The notes: generated by a model from the sequence alone, not told the origin. A DNA stretch of 64,000 nucleotides from Anoplolepis gracilipes (GCF_047496725.1 NC_132981.1:2624001-2688000), one strand, 5' to 3'. Shown: positions 48,077-61,480, numbered from the stretch's first letter. Program-made: numbers and translations.

Positions 48077-49312
48077 CTATTTTTTGGTATCTTTGCCAAC
48101 TGCATCAGCCACAGAAGACAAACCATTAGTTTCAAGTATTTCACATAATTCTTGTTTGATTTTGCCTACTATTGGTGGTCCGTTATACACATATGAAGTA
48201 TAAAGTTGTACTAAGGAAGCACCAGCTTTTATTTTGACATAAGCATCAGCACCAGAAAAAATACCACCTACACCAATAATTGGGATGCTGCCATGCGTTC
48301 GTTTATACATATCAGAAATAATAGCGGTAGAAATATCAGCAAGAGGTGCACCGCTGAGACCACCACTTTCTTCCTTATTCGAATTAATTAAATTCGGTCG
48401 CGTGATTGTTGTATTGCACAAAACTAAGCCATCAACTTTAGATTTCTTCTTTAAAATTACATCTGCTATATCTTGTCGCTCAGCATCTGACAAATCTGGC
48501 GCCAGTTTCAGAAGCAATGGCTGTTTGCTACCAATCAGTTCTCTCGCTGCGTTTAATCTGATCAATAAGTCTTCTAGATTCTTTTTATTTTGTAAGGATC
48601 TTAAGCCTGGTGTATTAGGGCTAGATATATTGATCACAAAGTAATCTGCCACATCCGTGAACCTTTTTATACCATCAATGTAATCTTGAATTGTATCCTC
48701 TGTCTCTTTATTTTTACCTAAATTTACTCCAAGAATACCATTAAAATTCTTATTTTTTTTCAGTTTTTGAAGATATTTCCATACAACATCATGACCATCA
48801 CTGTTAAACCCATATCTATTTACAACTGCATTATCTTCTGGTAATCTAAACACTCTAGGTTTTGGATTACCAGGTTGTGGTTTAGGTGTTACAGATCCTG
48901 TGAATTATAATTTTATTATACATATTTTATTTACAACCATTATACAATTATAGATCTTACCTATTTCTACAAAACTAAAGCCAATTTTGTGCAATCCTTC
49001 TACTGCCTCTCCTTGCTTATCGAAACCAGCAGCCATGCCAATTGGATTCTTAAACTGCAAACCTAGCACAGTAGTTCGAAGTAAACTGGGGTCTTCTGTT
49101 TTCTGCTTCGATACAAGACCCCATTTCAGAGATTTCACCGCAAGATTGTGGGCAGTTTCTGGATCTATCAATTGAGCCAAAGGTATGATGACATCGCTGT
49201 AAAATCTTTCGTTGCCCTGATAGAATGAGATACCACCAAACAAAGCAACAGCACTGCTTGTCACAGTAAAAAGCGACTTAAGTTTTGCCTTGTTGTTTAA
49301 TCGTTGTGCCAT
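48077..49312 (-). CDS. Dhodh: Dihydroorotate dehydrogenase (quinone), mitochondrial
   Basis: Two exons, 48961-49312 and 48077-48897, encode 390 residues (human 395), with ATG at 49312 and TAG at 48079-48077. It oxidises dihydroorotate to orotate with FMN, passing electrons to ubiquinone, the fourth step of pyrimidine synthesis. The N terminus has a basic leader and one membrane segment (VTSSAVALFGGISFY), marking the class 2 form anchored in the inner mitochondrial membrane. The FMN/orotate site is visible: NPIGMAAGFDKQGE, NRYGFNSDG, GVNLGKNK, then INISSPNTPGLR (residues ~207-218) with the catalytic serine of class 2 enzymes, KLAPDLS, LCNTTI, and the phosphate-binding IIGVGGIFSG. All key residues appear intact. 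Confidence 0.97.
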
Positions 49313-49627
49313 TTCAGCATTGAAAATATTTATTCGAACTTGTGAAAATTATCCCAAGCCAATAGACATATGCAAATAAAAATTTTAATTTCATTGAAAT
49401 ATCTAAGTCAGAGCACATGTGGTTGTTATCTAAGAAATATGGTTAGATAAAATTAAATTAATAATTTTTGCTAAATTAAAGATTGCAATATCAAAAATAT
49501 GCATAATAATTTCGTAGACATATTGTCACCTTCAAAAATACATATATTTATAACACATCACTGTCAAAACACTTCAAATGAAGAATAAAGATAAAAACAA
49601 ATTATACATACATAAATACACTACATA

Positions 49628-49760
49628 CAGTGGCGCTAACTGGAGCCATTTTTAAGTTTTTGGCGGAACTAAATGGATCCACTTTCCAATTTTTGGTAAA
49701 ACGATCGATTGGTTCGTGTCCGTGCTAAATTCATAATCAAATTGTGGACTTTAAAAGTAC
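49628..49760 (+). repeat. Three-copy dispersed repeat, copy 3 (fullest)
   Basis: It begins CAGTGGCGCTAACTGGAGCC and contains GGTAAAACGATCGATTGGTTCG, matching the reverse complement of 33645-33775 and, for its second half, 33292-33355. No frame or terminal repeats were seen. A short retroelement (SINE-like) or a fragment of a larger transposon are both possible. Confidence 0.7.
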
Positions 49761-50627
49761 TTTATCGAGAACGTAATTTCCGAGTTATCGTGATTTTTGC
49801 GATTGAAATAAGATTAAAAATTATCCGAATTATATCGTGCTTGCTGTCATTTTAATGTCACAAAAATCTTATTAAAAATTTATTACAATTAATAAAAAAA
49901 TAAAAATTTGAAGTTTTGATTAATATGATATGTTTACATTATAGACAAATAAGGAAAGATCCTCGATGATAGAGTTGTCGAAACGAGTAAGGAAGAGGGA
50001 TGACTTAATAAAATACAAATAAATATAAATATAAAATAAAAATATAAAATAGTATAGTTATAATATATAAATAAAAATATAAATAATTTAATACAAATAA
50101 TAATAACACTACTGTTCATTTATTTTATTAATATAATATGTGTGTTTGTAATTTTTTTCCCCAATATCATTTTTTAATTTTTTTTATTTAACTCCCTGGA
50201 AATCAGTCTTTTTCTAAAGTGCAAAATTAAAAATTACATTGTAGAATTTCACTTTGGAGAGTTTTAGAATAAAACAATCATATAGTTTATATATATTTTT
50301 TGTATGATTATGATATATTGTTGTATGCGCCCCTTTGTGTTTCGCCCCTGTTTTATTTGTGTGTATATTCTGGTCTCCAGGAGACTGTCTCCAAGCGTTG
50401 CCAAGGAATCGTTTGACCACAACAAAACAGACATAGACATATTGACAGATCCGAGTCAGCTGTCAAGCCGTACGGACGTGTGTTATTTACAGCTCAATTT
50501 TATTATTACTTACATGTGAATCTATTATTATTTACGTGTGTATTTCTTGTGTGTGATTTATTGTATTAAAAGTCTCTGTGTTTCACAAAGTGTATTTCTT
50601 ATTTTACGAGTGCGAGCGTGATTAGGT

Positions 50628-51040
50628 CCAGACAATATACAATATTTATAAAATATATACAAAATTTATATATGTATATACAAATATTTATAATAATTAT
50701 ATGAATATTTTATAAATATTTTTTTATCAAAATTTCATAAATATTTTTGTAATCTTAAATTAAACAGATCGTAAATATTTATCATAAATATCTCAGTAAA
50801 TATTTAAGAAATATTTACTACAAATATATTATTACAAATATTTATATTTGTATTTATCATAAATATTATATAAAATATTTAATTTATATTTTAATAATAT
50901 GTCAAAAACAGTTTTTATGATTTTTTTTCTCAATATGTACATATGTAAAATACGTATAAAATAATTATATACATTTGGAAAAATAAATACCTAGTAAAAA
51001 TATTTATGAATATTTATCAAAAAGATGTGTGTTGTCTGGG
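50628..51040. repeat. CCAGACA-family MITE-like repeat, copy 3
   Basis: Starts CCAGACAATATACAATATTTA and ends with the inverted GTGTGTTGTCTGG. The interior consists of AT-rich ATATTTATAAATATTT-type units, as in the copies at 20669, 22169 and 57553. Confidence 0.65.
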
Positions 51041-51349
51041 AAAATAACATGTTTTTTGTGTTACGTGTTTGAAATTAATATCTATATCGACCCGCGTGCG
51101 CAACATTTTTTGGAGGTTCGTCTGGAATCAAGTATGCAACGAGCCATGGCCATAAAAATTAATAATGAGCTGTAAATAACGTGTCCGCACAGTTTGACAG
51201 CTGATCCGAATCTGTTATACGTAGGTCTGCAGTTGTTAAACAATTGATCGCGCTTGAAGATTTTTTTTTCAGAGGTGAGAATACAGACAACAATTTTACC
51301 GCCAAGAGACAAAAGGTCGCATGCAACAAAATAATGTCAAAATAAATAC

Positions 51350-51610
51350 ATAGTATGTACAAAAGTTTTCGGACTGATTTTTTTATAGGCTATACCAGTA
51401 TTATTTTTTTCCGACAACTGTGAAACTCGATAGAATAGATTTTCATCTACAACATATAAAAATGCAATGTCCATCATCGCGAACATTGCACTTTTTCCGA
51501 ATTTAATAAAACTTAATTGCAAGCTCCATTTTTTTAAAATCGTGAACATCGACAACGAACGACACATCACAAACCACACGTTTCGTTTTACCACTAGAAT
51601 TAACTGTTTA
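51350..51610. mobile_element. Fragment of a DNA transposon (one terminus)
   Basis: A TACAAAAGTTTTCGGACTG end at about 51357 has the appearance of a Tc1/mariner-type terminus. It is followed by ~250 bases that are open on the minus strand (51337-51594, 85 codons) without an identifiable transposase motif. The partner terminus was not found nearby. Assignment is tentative. Confidence 0.35.
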
Positions 51611-54600
51611 AAATTTTGTATAGAAATGTTATTTTATGTTGTTTGTATTTGTTGTATATTTTATAAGAGCAATAAAATAAAAGAAAGATATAACAACATT
51701 TTTTACATAAAAATAATTATTGAACTAATAAATAATAAAACGATTAATAAAAAAGAAAAATTGATTTTTATAAATAAAACTATATTAATCTATAAAAGTA
51801 ATTATTTCATTTCATTGTCAGCAAAAATAATTCATTTATATCTAAAATATTTTTCATTACTTTTATATTTAGGGGATTACTTAAAAGAAAGAATATTTTA
51901 AATAGTCATATACAATTTATATAAATATTAGATTTAGTATAAATAAGAAAATTATTAGTAAGAAATTAAAATAATAAAGATAATAAACTTATTTAAGTTA
52001 ATAGAAAAATTATTTTCTCCCTTTAGTGTTTTCAAAATAAAATACCAATTTAATCGGGAGGATTAACTTTAAGTATTACATTTTTAAAAGTTTTATTTAT
52101 TATTATTATTAAAGTTGGATTTATTTTTTAAATTGTTAGAAATAAATACAATATATAAAAAGAGGATAATCTCTTTTTAGAGATTGAATGCAAGTTGGTC
52201 TTTAATTGTCATTTCACAAGAAAAAAATAGATAAAATAGATTAAGAATAGAATTTATCTAATAATAACGAAATGAGATGCAATGAATTAAGTTCCAGTTC
52301 AGGTTAATAAAATAAAAAGGTTTGTAAAAATTCAAAATATAATTTATTTAATAAAGTATTAATAATGAGTTAAGATTAAGAGACAGCAAGGTGTATAAAA
52401 TAAAAATAAAAACTAATAAGATGATTACTCCTCCAAGTTTATCAGAAATAGAACGGAAAATAGCTAATGCAAATATATATAGAAAATATTATTAAGATTG
52501 AATATGAATTGTGTATAATGAATTCTATACATATATCATTATATAGGATTTGCTGATATAAAATTCTGCCTCCAGAAATATTCTAGATTAATAATATGAA
52601 AGATAAAAATTCTAAATTTTAGAATATCTTAAAGAGTAAAATAAATATAGCAAGAAATTTTATTTAAATTTCTGTTTATTATTTTTTGTAGTTTTGATGA
52701 TCGTGATAGAGGAAAAAAAATGAAACATTATTATTACGATAATAAATGGAAAAATAAAATAAAATTAATTGAATAAAATTGTTTTAATATTGCATTAGTA
52801 ATCGAAAATTTCTCAAATTCATTAAACTGTTTGGTTACCAATATATAGAATTTCTAAAAATTAATTATTACTACAGAGATCGCGCAGTAAATTAATCAAA
52901 TCGTAAGTCCGACTAATTAATACAAAATAATCTATAAAGATAAGCTATATATATATAATTAATAAAATACTTATATAATTTAATATTTTGTGCGTAAATC
53001 TATATTATAGTGTAAAATATTTCACAAATTAACAATAACACAATGTATATAACGCACTATTGTGTACTTATCATAACATTTGTTATCATTCGCTACACTC
53101 AAGCAGTAAAATAGTAATATAAAAATGCTTCCTATATTATCAATTTCTTTTTATAAATGTCATCATATCTTTTTATAAATACAATAAATATTGAAATATA
53201 ATTCATTTATTGATCGTTATAATTAATAATTAACCTTTAATAAACAATACGAAACTATATCACGATGATAAATTTTTATCGAAGCACGTATTCTATGTGA
53301 TTTATTCTTGCAAGTAAAAATCAAAGGAAATAAAAATTATAATCGTTTCGTTGTGATCTTTGATTATCGATTTTTCGATAATGATTATTTATCTAAAATG
53401 CTTATTGTTAGAGTTAAATATATTTCCGATGCTTTAAAAATTTTTCTAAAATACAAGCATGTGTTAATTTTTAAATAAATGATTATTATATCTCGAATTT
53501 TTGTCTTTCGATCTTATGATTCGTATATTAATTGTTCATATATATGTATATATTAACACAGTAATGACAACATTGCTGTAGCGAGTGGCGTATGATCTTT
53601 TGATCACATATTAATATGGAGCGAATCGTATGTTTCATGTTTCTCTTTTACAATATAATAAAGTGCATATCTTGTGTGATTGTTTCGCGATCGAGAGTGC
53701 TGTATAAAGTGTCTCGCAATCATCACGTATTCGACTAATTAACTGTGTTTTCGCGAGTGAATGTAAGTGTTACGAAGAACAAAAAAAATGAATAAGAAAG
53801 GAAACACATCCAGAAAAGCATCATGTGACAAATAGAACAATGATATGCGGTAAATAATTTATATTCATATATAATTACTATTTATATTATTTTCAAAATA
53901 CACAAATTAATCGTTCTTTTATCATAGAAAAATCAAGATTTGAAATATTAGTTTTGACGCTTCAAATGTTTTTTTATATTATAATTCATTTCATCCTTTC
54001 TACTAACTCTAATAAAAAAGCCAAAAATGTAAAAAAATTTTTTATCTCGTTCAAGGTTAAAAAAATCTTGGTACAACAAACAATATAATTTCTAAAACGA
54101 AGGTCTATTCTGTTATAATTTTTCTACATATTTAATCTTTCTTCTTAAGAAAATTTTAATTATTAGCAGCGTTCAATTAATTTATTCATGATTATATTAC
54201 TAAAAAAAAAGAAATATTTTTTCTACTCTAAATATTTGGCTATTTTTAAATCGCTGAAACTTTTCGCTCAGCAAAAAATCGAATAAAAAGTTAAAAAAAC
54301 ATTTTAAAGTTTAAAGTTTCAACTTTAACACGTTATCGATAGTTTTTAAAATTGTTTATTTTTCTTTGTTTTATGTTTAAAAATGTTAAAAAACAATATT
54401 ATTGTGTTTCTTAAAATTACATATCTATGTATTTTTGACATTCTGCATCTCGATAAAAAAAATCTTTAGAAAAATTTAAGTCAAGTTCCATTGACTATAA
54501 TACAACATTCATCTGTCTAAAAAGGGCTTTTCTTAAAATTTTCTTGTGATTTTTTGGAGTTACATGATCTTGAAACTAAACCTGCATTTTTTGTTATATA

Positions 54601-54960
54601 AAAGCAAAAAAAAGGAAGTTTTATTTTCATTTTGACATTTTGACATGCTGTTTCTTATTATATTTGTGATATTGATATATAACATCTTGGAACGTCTTTC
54701 TTTTATCGAGAATATGTACTTACAATTTAATAAGTTGATGTAATGTCTCAGACAACAAATAATGAAAAAATTTTTAATGTGCATTTTATATTTTATTATT
54801 ATTATCCGAGTAGTGATTCTTGATTTGGCATAAATGGCTGAATGTATATTGATCATATAATCAGCAGTTTTATTAAAATTCTGATATAATGTTTCTCTAA
54901 ATGTCTAATTGGTGAAATATCGTTCATGCATTAGATGATGTTCATTTATTAGTAGAGGTC

Positions 54961-57900
54961 TTATGTCTTCATCATTACACGTAGAACAGACAAATACGAA
55001 GCGGAAGTTTTTAGGATGCTCATGTAGGTTCCGAGATCCACCACGATAAAATTGCCAGCTTGCAGCTTAATCGGAAACTGGTTCCACATCATGACAAACA
55101 CTATGTTTCTTGCCACTTTCGTAGGAAGATTGTACCAAGCGCACTGATAAACAGACTGCGCCACTTCTTCCATCTGCGTTTTCAAATAATCCCCGACGAC
55201 ACTATATACCGTTAACTGTGCCAGAAAAGCGCTAAGTACCATAAAACTTTTTGACATCATACTAAAATCGCTAGTTGTCAATGCAACAATAAATTGAAAT
55301 CCTGTAAAGAAATATATATGTCCGAATATGTCGAATATACATTTTTCCAGTATCTTTTTACCGATGCACAAATGTACGAAAACGCCGACAGTATATTCAC
55401 CTACTATACATATAAGCATACTGCTGATAAATAATTGTACCACTAAAACAAAACTGACTATCTCAGCGAGCTTTCTAGCCATTCTTATCAAATGATCGTG
55501 CCTCAGAATGAGTGCATTAAAACGTTTGTAAACATCCGGGCTTGTAACATCAAAGTTGATGAAACTGGCCTTCAAAATTTTCAATTGGCCACAAACGTGC
55601 AATGTAATATGGAGGAAGAGAGAATCGCTACCTTAAAAAATTAGAATTAACAATATCTTTCATATTTGGTGATGCTGTTAGAAATATTGTATATCCAAGG
55701 ATAACTCGTGTTAAAAATAAAATCTTATTACGGATAGCGATAAAATAATAGAGGATTATGCTCCGAGTGAACAGTCATGAGTCATATATTAATGTCATGT
55801 ATCAATAGGGAAGTATTCATGAAATAATACGAACAAAAGGTTTAATTATCTCTTTTAATTCTCTTTTGATGCCCTACAATTCTAATTATGTTTCATTGTT
55901 GTCTACCGAGGGTCCAATAATAAACTCGACTATACCCCAAGTGAATGTCATGAGTCACATATTAATTGATGAAGGATAATGATAATGTCTTACAATCCCA
56001 ACCATGTCTTAATATTGTTCATCAAGAGCCCAACTTTTAATAAAAAACCAAGAATTTGAATAGTGTTCTTTAATATTTTTTTACACAACTCTTTCTAGAT
56101 ATTTAATTCAACTCAACGTAAAAAGTTACTTTGATAGTGATTAAAATAATACACTTAAAACAGAAATGTAGAATTTAGAAAATTTATTACAAAACAGACA
56201 TCTGACAAATATTTCGAAAAATATCTGAAATAATGTCTAACAAGGGATGATATAGGGAAGCATTCGGCTTTGATTTTAATGAGCTTTAAATACGTTGCAG
56301 ATCAAAATAAAAGACATATATTTTTTATACGCACCCAAACGGCTATAAAAAGAATGAAACACCTTTTTAAAAAAGTCGTTTTTTATATTCCTAAGTAAAT
56401 ATTGTCAAAACGGTAAAAAATAAAAAAAAAGTTACAGATACACACATAATGATACAAAGATATTTCTAGCTTATTTTTGAAAAATATGTTTTCGAACATA
56501 CAACTTTATATGGTTGAAATATCGTTAAATATGTTATAAATTTTGTTAAGACAAATTTTACAATTTTTAAAAATTGTGGAGGGGAAGAGAAATTTCGAAA
56601 AACATGACATTTTTGAAAAATCTGATTTTGCACTGTTATAAAATAAATTAAAAGCCATAAAACTTTTATTTAAAATTTTTTTATATATCTTTTAAATATA
56701 TTTTATCGTTGGATATTTCATAAATATAAAAATCTTTTCAAGAAGGTGTTTCATTCCTTTAATGACCGTTTAGGCATTAAAATAATATATATTTCTTATT
56801 TTGATCTAGACTGCAACATATTTAAAACTCATCAAAATCGAAAACAAACACTTTCCTTGTAAGATAATTATTTAAAATTAATTCAAATAAATTATTTAAA
56901 AATATTTTATATATTATTAATATTTTAAATATTATTATCAATAACTTACCATGATTACTGGTGCACATGATCATCAGATAGATAGATTCCAGCACGAAAA
57001 TCACCAAATACATGCTCGTCGAGATGTGAAAGTGGGCCAGGGTACACGTTGATGGGATAGCATATCCCGCCTGATGACCTAATATAGTTATATTAACTTT
57101 ACCCGTCTCGCTGCTCACTGACACGTGTCCCACGATGAAGATGAGCGAATCGACATAAGTAATCAACAAAGCGATAATCGAGATTATCCTTCCCCAAGAA
57201 GCGTGCTTCCGCACCACGACGCGCTTCTCCTCGGTGTCGAGTGCGAGATAATCGTTCATAGCAGAGGAGTAATTGCAAATCAGATTGTCGGCGTATATGC
57301 GGAACCATATTATTTTTAATAAAGCGAGAATCCCGCATGCCAAGAGCGTCAGAGCATCGAGATTCGCGTACGCGCCGGCACAATTGTAGTAGAGCTCGAG
57401 AGCCTGTACGATCACCAACACACTCTGCACAGAAAGTACGAATCGATCTATTTATAGTAAAGTTGTTTTATATATTTCGCTCTTTATATCAATATTATAT
57501 TAAACATTCAATCTATTAATTTTCATATATATCGAAAACACAGGTGAAGCTTCCCGGATAACATACAATATTTATGATATAAATATTCATAAACACTTTT
57601 ATTATTCATTTTTTTAAAATGTTGTGTAAATATTTTATACATATTTTATCTGCATTAAAAGAGAAAATTATGAAAACTGTATTTGACATATTTTTAAAAT
57701 TGACATTAAATATTTTATATAATATATTTATAGTAAGTAAAAAAATACATATTTGTAAGTAGTAATATTTTAAATATTTCTCCAATATTTAGGATGATAG
57801 ATCTTATCGTCTGTTCAATTTAACATTACAAAAATATTTATGAAATATTTTGACAAATATTTATAAAATATTGAAATAATTATTCTAAATATTTTGTATA

Positions 57901-58107
57901 TTTTATTATGTGCTGCCTGGAGTTGACATGGGGTTTTTGCCCCGTAAACAAAATTGAAAAACGTACCATTCCGCAAACACTAAATACATGTCGAGTTAAA
58001 GCGAACTTATTGTATTCTTGCAGAGACCAAGCACCTATAGGCACGGTTAATATTTTGAGAGGGGTCATGGCGTACGCCATTTCTTTCTTCCATTCCATGT
58101 TTGCCAT
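54961..58107 (-). CDS. Odorant receptor B (insect 7tm_6 family)
   Basis: Four exons, 57967-58107, 56950-57424, 55401-55631 and 54961-55301, encode 395 residues. Two in-frame ATGs lie at the start (58107 and 58095); the first is used here. Family marks include KHASWGRIIS after TM2, LHVCGQLKILKASF, a RHDHLIRMARKLAE block, FQFIVALT at the start of the last exon, and the C-terminal ILKTSASYLSVLRVMMKT. Like other insect Ors it is expected to form an odour-gated channel with Orco. The penultimate exon boundary separates sequence that is continuous in Or A. Both long introns carry transposon-like elements (56271-56840 and 57553-57920). It is the first of three head-to-tail receptors. Confidence 0.92.
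56271..56840. mobile_element. Long-inverted-repeat element in intron 2 of Or B
   Basis: Arms of about 100 bases (56271-56371 and 56737-56840) are imperfect reverse complements: GAGCTTTAAATACGTTGCAG pairs with the complement of CTGCAACATATTTAAAACTC, and GAATGAAACACCTTTTT with AAGGTGTTTCATTC. About 365 AT-rich bases lie between. Arms this long with no coding frame suggest a foldback-type transposon. The right arm ends about 110 bases from exon 2. Confidence 0.65.
57553..57920. repeat. CCAGACA-family MITE-like repeat in intron 1 of Or B, copy 4
   Basis: Starts near CCCGGATAACATACAATATTTA and ends TTATGTGCTGCCTGG, with the same AT-rich interior as copies at 20669 and 50628. The left terminus is diverged, the right one nearly identical to copy 1. 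Confidence 0.6.
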
Positions 58108-58678
58108 CAAGTTGGGACTGTTGCACGATAGTTACTACCTAATGCTGGTCTTTGTTCATAATGAAAATCGATCATTGTGGTTGCATTTACGGTTCATATC
58201 TTATGAAAATTGTGGTGCAATTTTGATGCTTATCAATATGCTATATTATTTTCCGAAGTACGGTTGTTTCGAAACAATTGATGAAGAAGTTTTTGTTGTC
58301 AAAGGATGGAGAATGAAAAAGAAGAGAGAGTTTCATTTTTCAGTTGCAGCTGACTTGCTATAGTAATTTTTCTTTTGAAGTAACATATTTTGTTAGAAAT
58401 TTTATGATATAAAATACGATGTAATTTTTAATTAATTTAATCATCGATTTTCAAAATAAGAATATAAACATCTTTCTCATTAATTTTTACTAGTTAAATT
58501 AAATTACTATGGATCTATTTCATTTAAAATATATATAGGTATGATGAGTACAAACGTGTGTTGACTGAAAATATTAGACAATAATATTGTGTGAAATATA
58601 ATTATATTCCGTTTTACTTATCAATATATGTATATTTTTTTATATCTACATATAATCCAAAAAATAGTCAAGATTTTT
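58108..58678. other. Intergenic, Or B 5' flank to Or C 3' end
   Basis: About 570 bases with no gene. The part next to Or B is less AT-rich and probably holds its promoter. A plus-strand frame overlapping it (57908-58363) is antisense to Or B exon 1 and has no domain. Confidence 0.5.
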
Positions 58679-61480
58679 TTACTTATCAACTGTCACCTGT
58701 AAGAACGATATGTATGTTAAGGTAGTTTTTAAGATATCTGTCATAGTGGTTCGTGCGAGATAGAAAAATTTTCCGGCACTAATCCGAAGAGGGATTTTCA
58801 TTCGCATCATAATGAATATCAGATCCTTCACCATGATGGGTGACATTTCGTGCCACGTGGAGCTGTATATGGCATAAACGATTGATTCGCTTCGATTCTG
58901 CAAGATATCGCCGGCATACGTGTACAAAAAGGTCTGTATCATATAAAACTGAATAGATATCACCATTTTTATTATTTCTTTGTAATCGTGACTATTGATT
59001 GACAGAATAATTCCCAACCCTAAAAATCACGTATTGGATATATAATATTTTATGTGTATACTATATATTTATGTGTTTACTATATTTTATATTAATATAT
59101 TTTTTAATATATATACATATATAATACACACGTGTGTATATAGATGTATTATATACATATATAGTATATTATATATTTTATATATGTATATGTAATAATA
59201 TAATAATTATGTGTAAGAGAACGACAAAAATCAAATAAAGATTTGCAGGACACACATCTATAATCAAATTAAATTTTTCAGTAATTATTTTTAAAATTCA
59301 TGGATATAAAAGATTCAGAGTAAGAGAATAGAAATTATTTTTTTAAATATAAATATGTTATACTAATACTTACATATTTGCATATTATGTATACGTGTTA
59401 TATATATATATATATAATAATAATATAATATACCTTTTGCATAAGAATGACAAAAATAAAAAAAAAGATTTATTATAGATATTTGTGTGTAAATTTGTGT
59501 ATAGATATTATAATGACATCAAATTTTTTATTAATTAATTTTAAAATTTATAGAAATAAAAGTTTCAGAATACAGAATAAAAAAATTATTATTAGTTATT
59601 ATAGAACATAAATAGCGAGTTATTTCACTATCTTGAATAACCACCAAAAGTTTCAGTCATCGTTGTTTATTATAAAATTATAAACAAAAAAGTTATTTTA
59701 ATTATACGTAATTTTCTAATACTAAGTTTTGATTTTAAATTGAAACTTCTATACAGTACTGTCAGCTTTGGTACTTCACACACCTTCAAGTTTTGTTGTT
59801 TTTTTTTTTTTATGCGAGAGGGTACGAGGGCACGAGGGCGCGGCGAAGCTCCGTGCTCCCTGTGCACCTCCACTTGAACGTTCTTTTTCAGCATATAACT
59901 TTCAGTATACACATAAATATTGGTTTTACTATGCGTAGACAAAATAGATTGGGTTACATTAGATTTTTTTTGGCCTGCAGAGAGAGTTTTTTTGTTTATA
60001 ACTTTTTAATAAACAATGGACAATGACAGACTGAAATTTTTTATGGTGACCGTGTCAATATACAGTGTCAGAATAAACATCATCGCAACGTTCTACGTTA
60101 ATATGTATAAAAATATGAAAAATGATAAAAAAAGTTGTTCAACCTTGAGTTACCAAAAGTCCTTCTAATTTATTATACTTCTTTTCTATCTATAAAACTT
60201 ATTTAAAAAATTTGAACTAAATCGAAACATGATTACTTTCAAAAGAATCATTAAACTTTAAAAAGTAATTTCTCAATTTTTTTATTCATAAATTTTTAAT
60301 TATTTAGTGAAAAATTTAATTTAATTATAAATATATGTATTGTAAATTTTTATTATTCTTATACAAGATTTTATATAAATTACTGCAAATTCTTGAATCG
60401 GTTAAAAAAATTTGCCAAGGTGAATGAATATATACCTGAAGCTGCAATAACAACGCTAATTATTAAAAGTCGTATCAAAATATTGATATTAAAAGCGTCT
60501 TCAATATTCCTGGTCAATTTTATTAGATGGCAATGCCTTTTAACCAGTGGTCCGAAAATATTCCCATGACGCTTCTCATCAGCGTATGGTTTTTTACAGA
60601 TTTCTATAAACTGTATTCTTAGGAGCTCCAATTGACCGCAGAGATGCATAGTGATGCTGAAAAAAAAGCTGTCACACGCGCATTCGGACATTAATACTAG
60701 AAATCCTTGCACAGCTTGCATAACAAAGAGTGCCTGGTACGTGGAATATGAAACCCCATTGTATATACACGTTGACGGAATGACAAAGTTCCACGCGGTG
60801 TTATTTTCTATACTCGCAACCTATCGAAATATAATAATACAGAAGCGTAAGACATTCTAATTCTTTTGAGAGATAAAATAGTCTCTTTATTATTATCAAA
60901 AAAAAAATATTTTGATATGAATATTATTCAATTATAATATAATAATAATAATAAAACAATTTAAAAAACAACCTTATTTTTATTACTGAGGAAGACGGAT
61001 GCAAACCATAAAGTGCCTCCGATAGATCCAACGATCAACTGAGTCAGGGTTACTAGTCGTCCCGTACGTGCATACTCCATTATCACTTGCAATTCTTTTT
61101 TCGTCAATGAAGACCACCAATCGTCGATCGCAGAGTTGATATTAACCGCGAGTTTTTTCATGTAAATTCGCGGAAAAATTATATTCAGCCATGCATGTAT
61201 GCAGCTTTCTATTAGACGAAGAATTTCCAAACCGTCTCTGGGAACGTCGCAGCTCTTGACGGATTCCATCAGCGCGTTCATCAGGGTGAGAGACTATAGC
61301 AGTTAACTTGTATGTTGTTTGTTACATTATTTTACGTTATCTTACCGCTGCAACGAACATTACAAGCCACTGAACAGTGTAAATTACGCCATTCTGCAAA
61401 GGCCAGAGACCAAACATCCACATCATCGATCTCACGGCAGAAAAGCCGTAGTTCATACCACTGTTCCAATTTGTCTTCAT
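58679..61480 (-). CDS. Odorant receptor C (insect 7tm_6 family)
   Basis: Four exons, 61346-61480, 60973-61293, 60436-60820 and 58679-59019, encode 393 residues. Exon 1 (SAVRSMMWMFGLWPLQ) is the typical Or N terminus before TM1. Further marks are MEYARTGRLVTLTQLI, TMHLCGQLELLRIQF, VKRHCHLIKLTRNIED and a last exon of 341 nt, the same length as in Or B and Or D. The usual SYLSVLR end is changed to TYISFLQV. The splice within the central region lies at a different place from that in Or B. The intron 59020-60435 is long, AT-rich, and contains a GC-rich islet near 59815-59880 and a T run, probably repeat-derived. Confidence 0.92.

Larger units (their letters stand above)
49313..54960. other. AT-rich gene-free region between DHODH and odorant receptor B
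   Basis: No gene is supported in 5.6 kb. Contents are the dispersed repeat at 49628, a CCAGACA-family element at 50628-51040, a DNA-transposon end near 51350, and long AT-rich tracts. Open frames such as plus 51467-51901 are rich in Ile, Lys, Asn and Tyr, as expected of AT-rich non-coding DNA. Confidence 0.55.

Noticed and set aside
51467..51901. 144-codon plus-strand open frame
   Set aside because: Composition is dominated by Ile, Lys, Asn, Tyr and Phe as expected of AT-rich DNA; it begins in a transposon fragment and has no motif.
53041..53830. Slightly GC-richer patch with GAGAGTGCTG and TCGCGAGTG motifs
   Set aside because: Checked as a possible promoter or exon upstream of Or B; no consistent frame, splice sites or repeat partner were found.
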